DNA of 16,902 nt from CAYZDV01 sp964477275. Its GTDB lineage: Bacteria > Acidobacteriota > Aminicenantia > Aminicenantales > Aminicenantaceae. Location of the stretch: positions 1 to 16,902 of the forward strand of contig CAYZDV010000036.1 of assembly GCA_964477275.1 (NCBI GenBank), in the 5' to 3' direction. A program made the translations under genes and the position numbers. The notes beneath the pieces are model-generated. The model was not told the origin of the DNA. It saw nothing but the letters and a program-made list of their open reading frames with translations, and ran no database searches. Positions 1-7,155 of the stretch are shown piece by piece; within the stretch, counting starts at the first letter, position 1, and every line of letters starts with the position of its first letter.

Positions 1-44
1 CGACAAAGGCGGGCATGTTATTTTATGGACTTTGACGCAGCCCT
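1..44 (+). repeat. Dispersed ~43-bp repeat, copy 1 (cut by window edge)
   Basis: Nearly the same sequence recurs at 6938-6980 in the same orientation. The common core is ATGTTATTTTATGGACTTTG followed by ACG, with flanking AAGGCGG and GCCCTG also shared and a one-base length difference. This copy lies about 107 nt upstream of the yebC start; the other lies about 175 nt upstream of the sirtuin gene. Its left end may extend beyond the window. It has no coding sense and no obvious hairpin. Function is unknown. Confidence 0.75.
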
Positions 45-102
45 GGAGGTTGACGCGTTTTTTTTTACGGAAAAAGAAATGCTGACGTTGATATTGGCTA
101 AT

Positions 103-131
103 TTGCAAGCGACCATCAATTGTGTTAGAAT
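103..131 (+). promoter_or_regulatory. Predicted sigma70-type promoter of yebC-ruv-queA
   Basis: A -35 TTGCAA (103-108) and a -10 TAGAAT (126-131) are separated by exactly 17 nt. Transcription would start near 138, only about 13 nt before the yebC ATG at 151. The reading frame stays open further upstream, but this promoter and the usual YebC N-terminus argue that the upstream codons are not translated. Confidence 0.5.
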
Positions 132-150
132 TTTGCGAAGAGAAGATACG

Positions 151-900
151 ATGTCCGGTCATTCCAAATGGCATTCCATAAAACACAAAAAAGCCGCCGT
201 GGATGCCAAAAGAGGCAAAATGTTCACCAAAATCATCCGTGAGCTCTCTGTCGCCGCCCGTTTCGGGGGAGGCGACGCGGATGCCAATCCTCGCTTGAGA
301 AAGGCGATGGCCGACGCCCGGGCCGTGAACATGCCCTCTGAGAACATCAAAAGAGCCATCATGAAAGGCACCGGCCAACTGGAGGGCACGGAGTACGAAG
401 AAGTCGTCTATGAAGGCTACGGGCCGGGGGGCGTGGCCATCTACGTGGAGGTCCTGACCGACAACAGGAACAGAACCGTCTCGGAACTGAGGCACATCTT
501 CTCCAGAAACAGCGGCCGCTTCGGCGAATCGGGATGCGTCGCCTGGATGTTCCACCGAAAAGGATACATCGTCATCGAGAAGGAGAAAGCCTCAGAGGAC
601 CAGCTGCTGGAGATCGCCCTCGAGGCCGGAGCCGAGGACATGAGGGATGACGGCAGCAACTGGGAAATTGTCACTTCTCCCGAAAAATACGAGGCGGTGG
701 TCACCGCCCTGAAGAACAACAAGATCCCGACGGCAGCTTCCAGCCTGGGATACATTCCCCAGAATTATGTCAAACTGGGGGGGAAGCAGGCCCAGCAGCT
801 TCTGCGGCTGATGGAAGAACTGGAGGATCACGACGATGTCCAGCACGTCTGGGCGAACTTCGACATCGACGAAGAGGAAATCGCCAAATATTCCGAGTGA
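151..900 (+). CDS. yebC: YebC/PmpR-family protein (TACO1 family)
   Basis: 249 aa, the usual YebC length. The start at 151 gives the diagnostic N-terminus MSGHSKWHSIKHKK, and the protein ends with the family's EDHDDVQHVWANFDI motif. Members were first described as DNA-binding regulators; more recent work on the family links it to ribosomes and to relief of stalling at proline-rich stretches. It is cytoplasmic. It is the first gene of a yebC-ruvC-ruvA-ruvB-queA block, an arrangement common in bacteria, with 9 nt to ruvC. The ribosome-binding site is weak (GAAG-rich, 141-146). An in-frame extension back to 25 is open but lacks family sequence and overlaps the promoter and the repeat, so I reject it. 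Identity is secure; the exact role in this organism is not shown. Confidence 0.96.
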   Translation: MSGHSKWHSIKHKKAAVDAKRGKMFTKIIRELSVAARFGGGDADANPRLRKAMADARAVNMPSENIKRAIMKGTGQLEGTEYEEVVYEGYGPGGVAIYVEVLTDNRNRTVSELRHIFSRNSGRFGESGCVAWMFHRKGYIVIEKEKASEDQLLEIALEAGAEDMRDDGSNWEIVTSPEKYEAVVTALKNNKIPTAASSLGYIPQNYVKLGGKQAQQLLRLMEELEDHDDVQHVWANFDIDEEEIAKYSE

Positions 901-909
901 ACGAACTTG

Positions 910-1428
910 ATGCGGGTCCTTGGCATCGATCCCAGTCTCCAGTCCACAGGCTACGGCATCATCGACTACGCCGATAACACCTACACGGTGCTGAGCTCCG
1001 GGGTAATCCGGCCCTCCAGCCGGCAGCTTTTCCACCACAAGATCAACGAAATCAGAGCTCGCCTGGAAGAGCTCATCCAGACCCACAAGCCCGACGAGGT
1101 GGCCATCGAAAACCCGTTCTACGCCAGGAACATCAAAACCGCTATCTCCCTCGGCCAGGTCAGAGGCGCCGCTCTGGTGGCGGTGGCTTCCCGCGGCTGT
1201 GAGCTCCACGAATATTCTCCCCTGGAGATCAAAAAGGCAGTCACCGGCTACGGCCAGGCGGACAAGAACCAGGTCAGAGCCATGGTCAGAACGCTCCTCC
1301 ACATCGAGGATGAGGAGCTGACCACGGATGCTTCAGATGCCCTGGCCGCAGCTTTCTGTCATATCAACACCCGGATCTTCCAGCAAAAACTGAAGAACTC
1401 CGTGAAGGAAAGGAAAGGCGGAGGATGA
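910..1428 (+). CDS. ruvC: RuvC Holliday-junction resolvase
   Basis: 172 aa. The nuclease cuts Holliday junctions symmetrically in complex with RuvAB. The RNase H-like acidic residues are all visible: D7 in GIDPS, E67 in VAIENPF, and D140 and D143 in TTDASDALAAAFCH. Length and motif order match the family, so the enzyme should be active. I chose ATG at 910; a TTG directly before it at 907 is possible but unneeded. The Shine-Dalgarno signal is poor, so translation is probably coupled to yebC 9 nt upstream. Its stop overlaps the ruvA start by 4 nt (ATGA). Confidence 0.96.
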   Translation: MRVLGIDPSLQSTGYGIIDYADNTYTVLSSGVIRPSSRQLFHHKINEIRARLEELIQTHKPDEVAIENPFYARNIKTAISLGQVRGAALVAVASRGCELHEYSPLEIKKAVTGYGQADKNQVRAMVRTLLHIEDEELTTDASDALAAAFCHINTRIFQQKLKNSVKERKGGG

Positions 1429-2012
1429 TCGCCTATCTCAAGGGCACCCTGACTGACAAGACAACCAACCAGGTCATTCTGGATACCGGAGGCGTTGGCT
1501 ACTGCGTTTCCATCCCCCTGTCGACCTACCTGAAGCTCGGGGACCTCCACGAAACAGCGGAGCTTTTCATCTACACCCACCTCACCGACAATGCCCTCGC
1601 CCTTTACGGCTTTTCCAGCAGGGAAGAGAAGGAAATTTTCCTCAAGCTGATCACCATTTCCGGAATCGGGCCGAAGCTGGCCCTGAACATTCTTTCCGGC
1701 ATAGAGGCCTCGGATCTTGAGGTTGCCATCCGGGAAAGCGATGTGGCCCGGCTGTCGCTCATCCCCGGCATCGGAAAGAAGACCGCCTTGCGCATCGCTC
1801 TGGAGCTTCAGGAGAAGCTGGAGAAAAAAGAACAGGTGCTGAAGGCCAAAGGCTTTGAGGAAAGGGAAGACCTGATATCCGCCCTGATGAACCTCGGGTT
1901 CCGGCGCAAAGATGTGGAACGCGTCGTGGATGACACCATCAAAGCATTCACCCTGAAGACCGGCTTCGAGACGCTGCTCCGGGAGAGCCTGAAAAAAATG
2001 TCCAGGATATGA
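1425..2012 (+). CDS. ruvA: RuvA Holliday-junction-binding subunit
   Basis: 195 aa. RuvA forms the tetramer that clamps the four-way junction and recruits the RuvB motors. The N-terminal OB fold (about 1-63, starting MIAYLKGTL) is followed by two helix-hairpin-helix motifs, ISGIGPKLA (78-86) and IPGIGKKTA (113-121). After a charged linker (129-146) comes the small C-terminal domain that contacts RuvB (about 147-191). A GGAGG just before the ATG (1420-1424) is very close; ATGA overlaps at both ends (with ruvC and ruvB) point to coupled translation of all three subunits. Confidence 0.96.
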   Translation: MIAYLKGTLTDKTTNQVILDTGGVGYCVSIPLSTYLKLGDLHETAELFIYTHLTDNALALYGFSSREEKEIFLKLITISGIGPKLALNILSGIEASDLEVAIRESDVARLSLIPGIGKKTALRIALELQEKLEKKEQVLKAKGFEEREDLISALMNLGFRRKDVERVVDDTIKAFTLKTGFETLLRESLKKMSRI

Positions 2013-3058
2013 GAGAAGAAAGGAAGATGGAAACCGTCCTCACTCCTGTCCGCACAAAGGAGGACCTCCTTTTCGAGGACAGCCTCCGGCCAAGAAACTT
2101 CGAGGAATTCGTCGGCCAGGACAGCATCAAGGCCAACCTCAAAATCTTCATCGAAGCCGCCAGGAAAAGGGATGAACAGCTGGACCATGTGCTTCTCTAC
2201 GGCCCGCCCGGGCTGGGGAAAACAAGCCTGGCTTATCTGATCGCCAAAGAGATGGGCGTTGGCATCAAGCCCACTTCAGGGCCGGTCATCGAAAAAATCG
2301 GCGACCTGTCAGCCATTCTCTCTAACCTCCAGTCCAAAGAGGTCCTTTTCATCGATGAAATCCACCGGCTTCATCCGTCGGTGGAGGAGATTCTCTACGC
2401 CGCCATGGAAGACTTCAACCTGGATATCGTCATCGGACAGGGACCGAGCGCGCGCAGCCACAAACTGCAGCTGAAAAAATTCACCCTGATCGGGGCCACC
2501 ACCCGCGCCGGGCGCATCACCCCGCCCCTGAGGGGCCGGTTCGGCATCATCCACCGCCTCGATTACTACGGCGAAGACGACCTGAAAAAAATCGTCAAGC
2601 GCTCAGGCGTCATCCTCAAGGTCAAAATCGACGACAGCGGAGCCGCGGAGATCGCCCTCCGTTCCCGGGGAACACCCCGGGTCGCCAACCGGCTCCTGCG
2701 GCGGGTGAGAGATTATGCCGATGTGAAGGGCACGGGCCGGATCACCGCCCCGGAGGCCGTCACGTCCCTGGATATGATGGAAGTCGATTCCCTGGGCCTG
2801 GACGAAGTGGACCGGAAAATCCTCGCCACCATCATCGAAAACTTCAACGGCGGCCCGGTGGGCATCAACACCATCGCCGCCGCCATCGACGAAGAAAAGG
2901 ACACCATCGAATCCATCTATGAGCCGTTCCTGCTGCGCATCGGGTTTCTGGAGCGGACCGCCCGCGGCCGCAGGGTCACCCCGAAGGCCTACGACCATCT
3001 CGGCTATGGCTCTTGTGGCTCTCCCTCAACCCCGCAGGGAAAGCTCTTTAAGGAATAG
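2009..3058 (+). CDS. ruvB: RuvB Holliday-junction branch-migration ATPase
   Basis: 349 aa. The AAA+ hexameric motor moves the junction. Visible motifs are Walker A GPPGLGKT (65-72), Walker B LFIDEIHR (113-120), sensor 1 GATTRAG (162-168), the arginine-finger region PPLRGRFG (172-179, likely R175), sensor 2 GTPR (221-224) and a C-terminal winged helix (about 262-335, with LDEVDRKIL and GFLERTARGR). The finger region reads LRGRFG where LRDRFG is usual, a conservative-looking change. The ATG at 2009 overlaps ruvA by 4 nt; a second ATG at 2027 with AGGA close upstream would remove only six residues. The last 17 residues after DHLGY are rich in Ser/Gly/Pro and look like a variable tail. Confidence 0.97.
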   Translation: MREERKMETVLTPVRTKEDLLFEDSLRPRNFEEFVGQDSIKANLKIFIEAARKRDEQLDHVLLYGPPGLGKTSLAYLIAKEMGVGIKPTSGPVIEKIGDLSAILSNLQSKEVLFIDEIHRLHPSVEEILYAAMEDFNLDIVIGQGPSARSHKLQLKKFTLIGATTRAGRITPPLRGRFGIIHRLDYYGEDDLKKIVKRSGVILKVKIDDSGAAEIALRSRGTPRVANRLLRRVRDYADVKGTGRITAPEAVTSLDMMEVDSLGLDEVDRKILATIIENFNGGPVGINTIAAAIDEEKDTIESIYEPFLLRIGFLERTARGRRVTPKAYDHLGYGSCGSPSTPQGKLFKE

Positions 3059-3072
3059 TCGCGGGCGACTCG

Positions 3073-4101
3073 ATGTTGGTTTCCGATTTCGACTATGAGC
3101 TTCCCGGGGAGCTGATCGCTCAGCAGCCTCTCCCCCGCCGTGAAGAATCGCGGATGATGGTCCTTGAGCGGAAAACAGGCAAAATCGTTCATTCGCGGTT
3201 CAAGGAGTTGCCGGCCTACCTGGGCAGCGGAGATGTCCTTGTCCTCAACAACACCCGGGTGCGTCCGGCCAGAGCCTGGGGAAAGAGAGAAGGAAAAGAG
3301 GTTGAATTCCTCTTTCTTGAGGAAGTCGAGAATCGCGTCTGGGAAGTCCTCTGCCGTCCGTCAAGAAAAGCGCGGCCGGGCGACCTCATCGTTTTCCCCG
3401 GAGGGTTCGAAGGGACGATCATCCGGTCCGGAGCCGAGGGGAGGCGAACGATCCGCTTCTCCACGCCGGACATCCTCTCCCGGCTGAGGACGATCGGCTT
3501 CGCTCCCCTTCCTCCTTACATCAAACGCAGGAAAAATCCGGCCCTCCGGCTGCTGGACCTGGAAAGATACCAGACGGTCTTCGCGCGAAAAGAAGGAGCG
3601 GTCGCCGCTCCCACCGCAGGCCTTCATTTCACCCGGGAAATCCTGGACAGGATCAAAGCCAGGGGAACCGAAGTGGTGGAGATCACGTTAAATGTGGGCC
3701 TTGCCACTTTTCAGCCGGTCAGGGCACAGAAGGTCGAGGACCACCGGATGCTCGAGGAACAATACTCCATCAGCCCCGTTGCAGTCAGGATCATTACCGC
3801 GGCCAAAAGGGAATCGCGGCCGGTCACCGCGGTGGGCACCACATCGGTCAGGACTCTGGAAAGCGCCTGGAAAGGGGGCAAAATCCGCGCCGGCCGGAGG
3901 ACGACCGGCCTCTTCATCCATCCCGGCTGCGAATTTCGCGTCGTGGACAGGCTGCTCACCAACTTCCACCTCCCCAGATCCACCCTGCTGATGCTGGTCG
4001 CCGCTTTTGCCGGCCTGGACTTCATCAAAAAGGCCTACAGGGAAGCAATCTCCCGGAAATACAGGTTCTACAGCTACGGAGACTGTATGCTCATCCTTTA
4101 G
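3073..4101 (+). CDS. queA: QueA, SAM:tRNA ribosyltransferase-isomerase
   Basis: 342 aa, standard length. QueA transfers and isomerises the ribosyl part of S-adenosylmethionine onto preQ1 at the tRNA wobble position, making epoxyqueuosine. Family motifs in order: LNNTRVRPAR (58-67), PLPPYIKR (146-153), YQTVFA (166-171), APTAGLHFT (179-187), then the LNVGLATFQPV, VGTTSVRTLES and LTNFHLPRSTLLMLV blocks and the SYGDCMLIL end. It is the last gene of the ruv operon, 14 nt after ruvB. There is no good Shine-Dalgarno at normal distance; AAGGA lies 18 nt upstream and a small hairpin (3057-3070) sits between, so it is probably expressed by read-through from ruvB. Confidence 0.96.
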   Translation: MLVSDFDYELPGELIAQQPLPRREESRMMVLERKTGKIVHSRFKELPAYLGSGDVLVLNNTRVRPARAWGKREGKEVEFLFLEEVENRVWEVLCRPSRKARPGDLIVFPGGFEGTIIRSGAEGRRTIRFSTPDILSRLRTIGFAPLPPYIKRRKNPALRLLDLERYQTVFARKEGAVAAPTAGLHFTREILDRIKARGTEVVEITLNVGLATFQPVRAQKVEDHRMLEEQYSISPVAVRIITAAKRESRPVTAVGTTSVRTLESAWKGGKIRAGRRTTGLFIHPGCEFRVVDRLLTNFHLPRSTLLMLVAAFAGLDFIKKAYREAISRKYRFYSYGDCMLIL

Positions 4102-4127
4102 CCGGGTTTCTTTTTTCCCGGCCGGGA
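4101..4127. terminator. Possible weak terminator between queA and the tnaA-like gene
   Basis: GCCGGG (4101-4106) pairs with CCCGGC (4117-4122) around a T-rich loop. The overlapping TCCCGGCCGGGA (4116-4127) is a perfect 12-bp palindrome. It lies between convergent genes, where a bidirectional stop is expected, but there is no T-tract after the stem on either strand, so intrinsic termination is doubtful. Confidence 0.3.
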
Positions 4128-4141
4128 TTCACGGAAGAAAA

Positions 4142-5527
4142 TCAGACCTCTTCCATCCTGACCGTGAAATGCCGCAATTGAGGCGCATGGTGGACAATCC
4201 TCAGCCCCTTGATCTTCTCCCTTGTCTTGAACAATTCCTGGAGAGCTTCCGCCACGTAATGGAGGTGGGAAGAGGTGTAGACCCGGCGTGGAATCGCCAG
4301 GCGCACCATCTCCAGCTCGGGGAAGACCTCCTTCTCTCCGCCCTCGTCTTTCTGGCCGAACATCATCCCTCCGATCTCAACCGCCCTGATGCCGAACTCC
4401 CTGTAGAGGGCGACGGTCAATGCCCATCCTGGATATTGCTCGCGGGGGATGTGGGGCAAGAATTTATCAGCCATGATGTAGACGGCATGGCCGCCGACCG
4501 GCCTGTAAATGGGAATTCCTGCCTCATCCAGCAGCCACCCGAGGTAATGGACCTGTCCGACGCGATGCTCCAGGTAATCTTCCTCGAGGACCTCCTCCAG
4601 CCCCCGGGATATGGCCTCCAGGTCCCTTCCGGCCAGACCACCGTAGGTGGGGAAACCTTCGCTGATGATGAGCAGGTTGCGGAGCCTCTGGACGAGAGAC
4701 TCATCGCGGAGGACGATAAACCCGCCGATGTTGACCAGGCCGTCTTTCTTGGCGCTCACCGTCGCCCCATCCGCATGGGAGAACATCTCCCTCGTGATGT
4801 CGAGGACCGACTTTGCGGCAAACCCTTTTTCTCTTTTCTTGATGAAATAGGCGTTCTCGGCAAAGCGACAGCCGTCAAAATAAAATGGAATGCCCTGTTC
4901 GCGGCAGATGCGGCTGGCCTCCCTGATATTCTCCATGGATACGGGCTGGCCGCCGCAGGAGTTGTTGGTGATGGTCATCATCACAAGAGGAATTCTCTCC
5001 TTCCCCTTTTCTTTGATGAAGGCTTTTAGCATCGCCGTGTCCATGTTGCCCTTGAAGGGATAGTCCGAGGAATAGTCGTAAGCCTCCCTGGCCGCCAGGT
5101 TGACGGCCTGGGCTCCCCGCGCCTCCACGTTGGCTTTGGTGGTGTCGAAGTGAATGTTGTTGGGAACAGAATCGCCTTCCTTGACCAGCGCCTCAAAGAG
5201 AATCCTTTCCGCCGCCCGGCCCTGATGAGTGGGAACCACGAACGGAAAACCAAAAATCCTCTTGACGGTCCGCTCCAGATGAAAATAGTTTTTCGCTCCT
5301 GCGTAGGACTCATCGCCTAACATCAGCCCCGCCCACTGGTTATCGCTCATGGCCGAGGTGCCGCTGTCGGTCAGAAGGTCGATATAAACCTTCTCTGCCG
5401 GGATGTTGAAGATGTTCAGTCCTGCCTGTTGAAGAGCTTCCTCCCGTTCCTCGCGCCCCGTTTTCCGGATGGGCTCGACGACTTTGATTTTGAACGGCTC
5501 CACCGGCATTTTCCTTTCATCCATCAT
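4142..5527 (-). CDS. tnaA: Tryptophanase / beta-eliminating lyase (TnaA/TPL family)
   Basis: 461 aa PLP enzyme of fold type I, close to the 456-471 aa usual in the family. The PLP lysine is the second Lys of SAKKD (K261). LTDSGTSAMS (51-60), VPTHQGRAAE (98-107) and IPRRVYT (412-418; R414 binds the substrate carboxylate in homologues) are present. At three positions that separate the two activities it matches tryptophanase: D128 in HFDTT (Thr in tyrosine phenol-lyase), I385 in RAVEIGG (Arg in TPL) and H453 in LRHFT (Phe in TPL). Other segments such as GLVNIGGF and TYGGLAGRD look TPL-like. I infer L-tryptophan to indole, pyruvate and ammonia. GGAGG lies upstream; the second ATG (5524) has better spacing than the first. 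It follows the pfkB-type gene by 56 nt. No TnaC-like leader peptide or permease is adjacent. Confidence 0.88.
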   Translation of the reverse strand: MMDERKMPVEPFKIKVVEPIRKTGREEREEALQQAGLNIFNIPAEKVYIDLLTDSGTSAMSDNQWAGLMLGDESYAGAKNYFHLERTVKRIFGFPFVVPTHQGRAAERILFEALVKEGDSVPNNIHFDTTKANVEARGAQAVNLAAREAYDYSSDYPFKGNMDTAMLKAFIKEKGKERIPLVMMTITNNSCGGQPVSMENIREASRICREQGIPFYFDGCRFAENAYFIKKREKGFAAKSVLDITREMFSHADGATVSAKKDGLVNIGGFIVLRDESLVQRLRNLLIISEGFPTYGGLAGRDLEAISRGLEEVLEEDYLEHRVGQVHYLGWLLDEAGIPIYRPVGGHAVYIMADKFLPHIPREQYPGWALTVALYREFGIRAVEIGGMMFGQKDEGGEKEVFPELEMVRLAIPRRVYTSSHLHYVAEALQELFKTREKIKGLRIVHHAPQLRHFTVRMEEV

Positions 5528-5583
5528 TTCCCTCCATCCTGTCAGCTCAAAATCTGCCTTTCCGTGCGACTTCAGAAAAGCAC

Positions 5584-6486
5584 CTAAAACGAAACGAGTT
5601 TTTTGAAGAGCGCATAGCGCTGTTCGATCTCTCGGCTGGATAAAGTCTTCAGGCGGCTGATGCCGAAATCCTCGATGACAAAAGAAGCCAGGACGCTTCC
5701 GTAAACCGCAGCCCTGCGGATCTCTTTCTCATCGTCGAAGGCCTTCTGCCTGTCCAGGTAACCCAGAAATCCACCGGCGAAACTGTCGCCGGCGCCTGTC
5801 GGGTCGACCACCTCCTCGCAGGGATGCGCCAGGATGCCGAAGACCGAATCTCTGCGCAGAACAAGCGCGCCGTGTTCTCCTTTCTTTATCACCGCGAGGC
5901 GGGGTCCTCTCTCCAGGATCGTTCTCCCTGCTTTGAGGAGATTCTTCTCCCCGGTCAGCAGCCTGACTTCCTCATCGTTTCCGAAATAGATGTGGACCTT
6001 TTCCAGAACCCTGAGGAGCGAGGCCGGCTTGGTCCGGATCCAGAAGTTGATGGTGTCCATGGCCACGATCTTTGGCCCCTGAAACTGGGCCAGGATGTCA
6101 TCCTGAATGTCGGGGTCAATGTTGCCCAGAAAGACGAGATCCGCTTTCCTGTATTGGGAAGGAAGCCGGGGACGGAAGCTCTCAAAGACATTCGGCTCGG
6201 TCCTCAGCGTCGAGCGCTCGTTGGGGTCATCGCCGTAGCGCGCCTCCCAGAAAAAAGTTTTTCCCGTCCGGACCTCAACCCCCCGGACATCGATCCTTTT
6301 CTTCCGGAAGAATTCAAGCTCGTGCTCCGGAAAATCATCGCCCACCACGCCCACCAGCCCCGGGCGGGTGAAAAAACTCGCGGCCAGCGCGCAGTAGGTG
6401 CCCGAGCCGCCGATGATTCTCTCTCTTTTCCCGAAGGGTGTCTCAACGGAATCAAAGGCGAGCGACCCGATGATCACCAAGCTCAT
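5584..6486 (-). CDS. PfkB-family sugar/nucleoside kinase
   Basis: 300 aa ribokinase-fold kinase. The N-terminal glycine motif GGSGTYCA (26-33) and the C-terminal PfkB signature DPTGAGDSFAGGF (228-240) are intact; D234 is the expected catalytic base. The middle (MDTINFWI, 143-150, then YFGNDEEVRLLTG) is typical of a bacterial subgroup annotated only as carbohydrate or adenosine-like kinase; the substrate cannot be read from sequence. It is upstream of the tryptophanase-like gene on the same strand with a 56-nt gap, so the two are likely co-transcribed. A promoter match at 6671-6699 would give a leader of nearly 180 nt containing two small hairpins. Confidence 0.9.
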   Translation of the reverse strand: MSLVIIGSLAFDSVETPFGKRERIIGGSGTYCALAASFFTRPGLVGVVGDDFPEHELEFFRKKRIDVRGVEVRTGKTFFWEARYGDDPNERSTLRTEPNVFESFRPRLPSQYRKADLVFLGNIDPDIQDDILAQFQGPKIVAMDTINFWIRTKPASLLRVLEKVHIYFGNDEEVRLLTGEKNLLKAGRTILERGPRLAVIKKGEHGALVLRRDSVFGILAHPCEEVVDPTGAGDSFAGGFLGYLDRQKAFDDEKEIRRAAVYGSVLASFVIEDFGISRLKTLSSREIEQRYALFKKLVSF

Positions 6487-6670
6487 GGCCTCGCCATCTC
6501 CCGGATGCGATGGATTTTCCGGTCAACAGCTGAAGCTTTTTCTTCAGCCCGGGTGGAACGAATCCTGCAGAGGAGGGAGGGGTCCCTCTCCATTCCGGGG
6601 ATGCGCATCTCCGCACGAGAGGGGTTCTGGCTATTGCGGGAAGTCATTTTTCGTCGAGGATCAGGTTTCA

Positions 6671-6699
6671 GATATATAACTTATGGAATGACAAGTCAA
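6671..6699 (-). promoter_or_regulatory. Predicted promoter of the pfkB-tnaA unit, with structured leader
   Basis: On the minus strand TTGACT (6694-6699) and TATATC (6671-6676) are 17 nt apart; an overlapping TATATA gives 15 nt. The spacer carries one arm (6685-6694) of a perfect 10-bp inverted repeat whose mate is 6741-6750. The leader down to 6486 holds hairpins GCTGAAG/CTTCAGC (6529-6535 with 6542-6548) and GAGGGA/TCCCTC (6573-6578 with 6583-6588). Neither is followed by a T-tract in the direction of transcription. Confidence 0.4.
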
Positions 6700-6742
6700 G
6701 CGAAGCCAAAAAGCCCCACGGTAACGTCAAAGTCACATTTTT

Positions 6743-6882
6743 GTCATTCCTGCGGAAGCTTAGGCCCGTGAAGGCGGGTGCAGGAATCCAGGCGTTGTCC
6801 CTGCGAAAGCAGGGAACTGTAAAAAGGAACTGGATTCCTGTTTACACAGGAAACCCTGGATTCCCGCCTGCGCGGGAATGAC
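6743..6882. repeat. REP/MITE-like element made of several hairpins
   Basis: The ends are inverted: GTCATTCCTGCG (6743-6754) against CGCGGGAATGAC (6871-6882), one mismatch in 12. Inside are three tight hairpins: TCCCTGC-GAAA-GCAGGGA (6798-6815), TTCCTGT-TTAC-ACAGGAA (6835-6852) and ATTCCCGC-CTGC-GCGGGAAT (6860-6879). CAGGAATCCAG (6781-6791) is also inverted against CTGGATTCCTG (6830-6840). GGAATGACAA (6685-6694) mirrors TTGTCATTCC (6741-6750), and a remnant GCGTGGGAATGAC remains at 6914-6926. The GGATTCCCG..GCGGGAATGAC words are typical of non-autonomous palindromic repeats found in many bacteria. No transposase is present. Confidence 0.8.
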
Positions 6883-6937
6883 AACACTATATGGTTATGT
6901 CAATTTACTCAATGCGTGGGAATGACAGGAAAGATAC

Positions 6938-6980
6938 CGACTAAGGCGGTATGTTATTTTATGGACTTTGACGTGGCCCT
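6938..6980 (+). repeat. Dispersed ~43-bp repeat, copy 2
   Basis: It matches 1-44 with a few substitutions and one single-base gap; the central stretch ATGTTATTTTATGGACTTTG plus ACG is identical. It directly follows the REP-like cluster, and the matching copy 1 is at the window edge, so a REP-like cluster may also lie just outside the window there. Confidence 0.75.
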
Positions 6981-7106
6981 GAAAAGCCCGAATTTGCCCC
7001 CTTAGCTCATCATGAGTGAAGAGGTATGGGGGGTGGGTCAGCGTCCGACGAGCTCACAACCCTCACCCTTATCACGGAAAAAACACTTGGCCCCGGCCCT
7101 TTTTCT

Positions 7107-7135
7107 TTGATTTTTCAACCGGAAAGAATTATTCT
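7107..7135 (+). promoter_or_regulatory. Predicted sigma70-type promoter of the sirtuin-larC unit
   Basis: TTGATT (7107-7112) and TATTCT (7130-7135) are 17 nt apart. The predicted start near 7142 gives a leader of about 14 nt that still contains the AGGAG ribosome-binding site (7146-7150), 5 nt before the ATG at 7156. Confidence 0.45.
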
Positions 7136-7155
7136 AAGGAGCGAAAGGAGAGAAG

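Larger units (their letters stand above)
6487..7155. other. Gene-free 669-nt intergenic region between divergent genes
   Basis: No open frame here has recognisable protein sequence. The region contains the leader and promoter of the pfkB-type gene (6487-6699), a REP/MITE-like repeat cluster (6685-6926), the second copy of the dispersed repeat (6938-6980), a short palindrome CTCATCATGAG (7006-7016) and the sirtuin promoter and ribosome-binding site (7107-7150). Composition is visibly more AT-rich than the flanking genes between about 6660 and 6760 and again between 6880 and 6970. Confidence 0.8.

Noticed and set aside
4007..5029. 340-codon + strand open frame opposite the tryptophanase-like gene
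   Set aside because: Antisense shadow of a clear PLP enzyme; no recognisable protein.
5824..6771. 315-codon + strand open frame opposite the PfkB-family kinase
   Set aside because: Antisense shadow that runs on into the repeat cluster; not a gene.
6743..6882. CRISPR array
   Set aside because: The repeated words are palindromic and in mixed orientation, with irregular spacing and no uniform spacers; they fit REP/MITE repeats.
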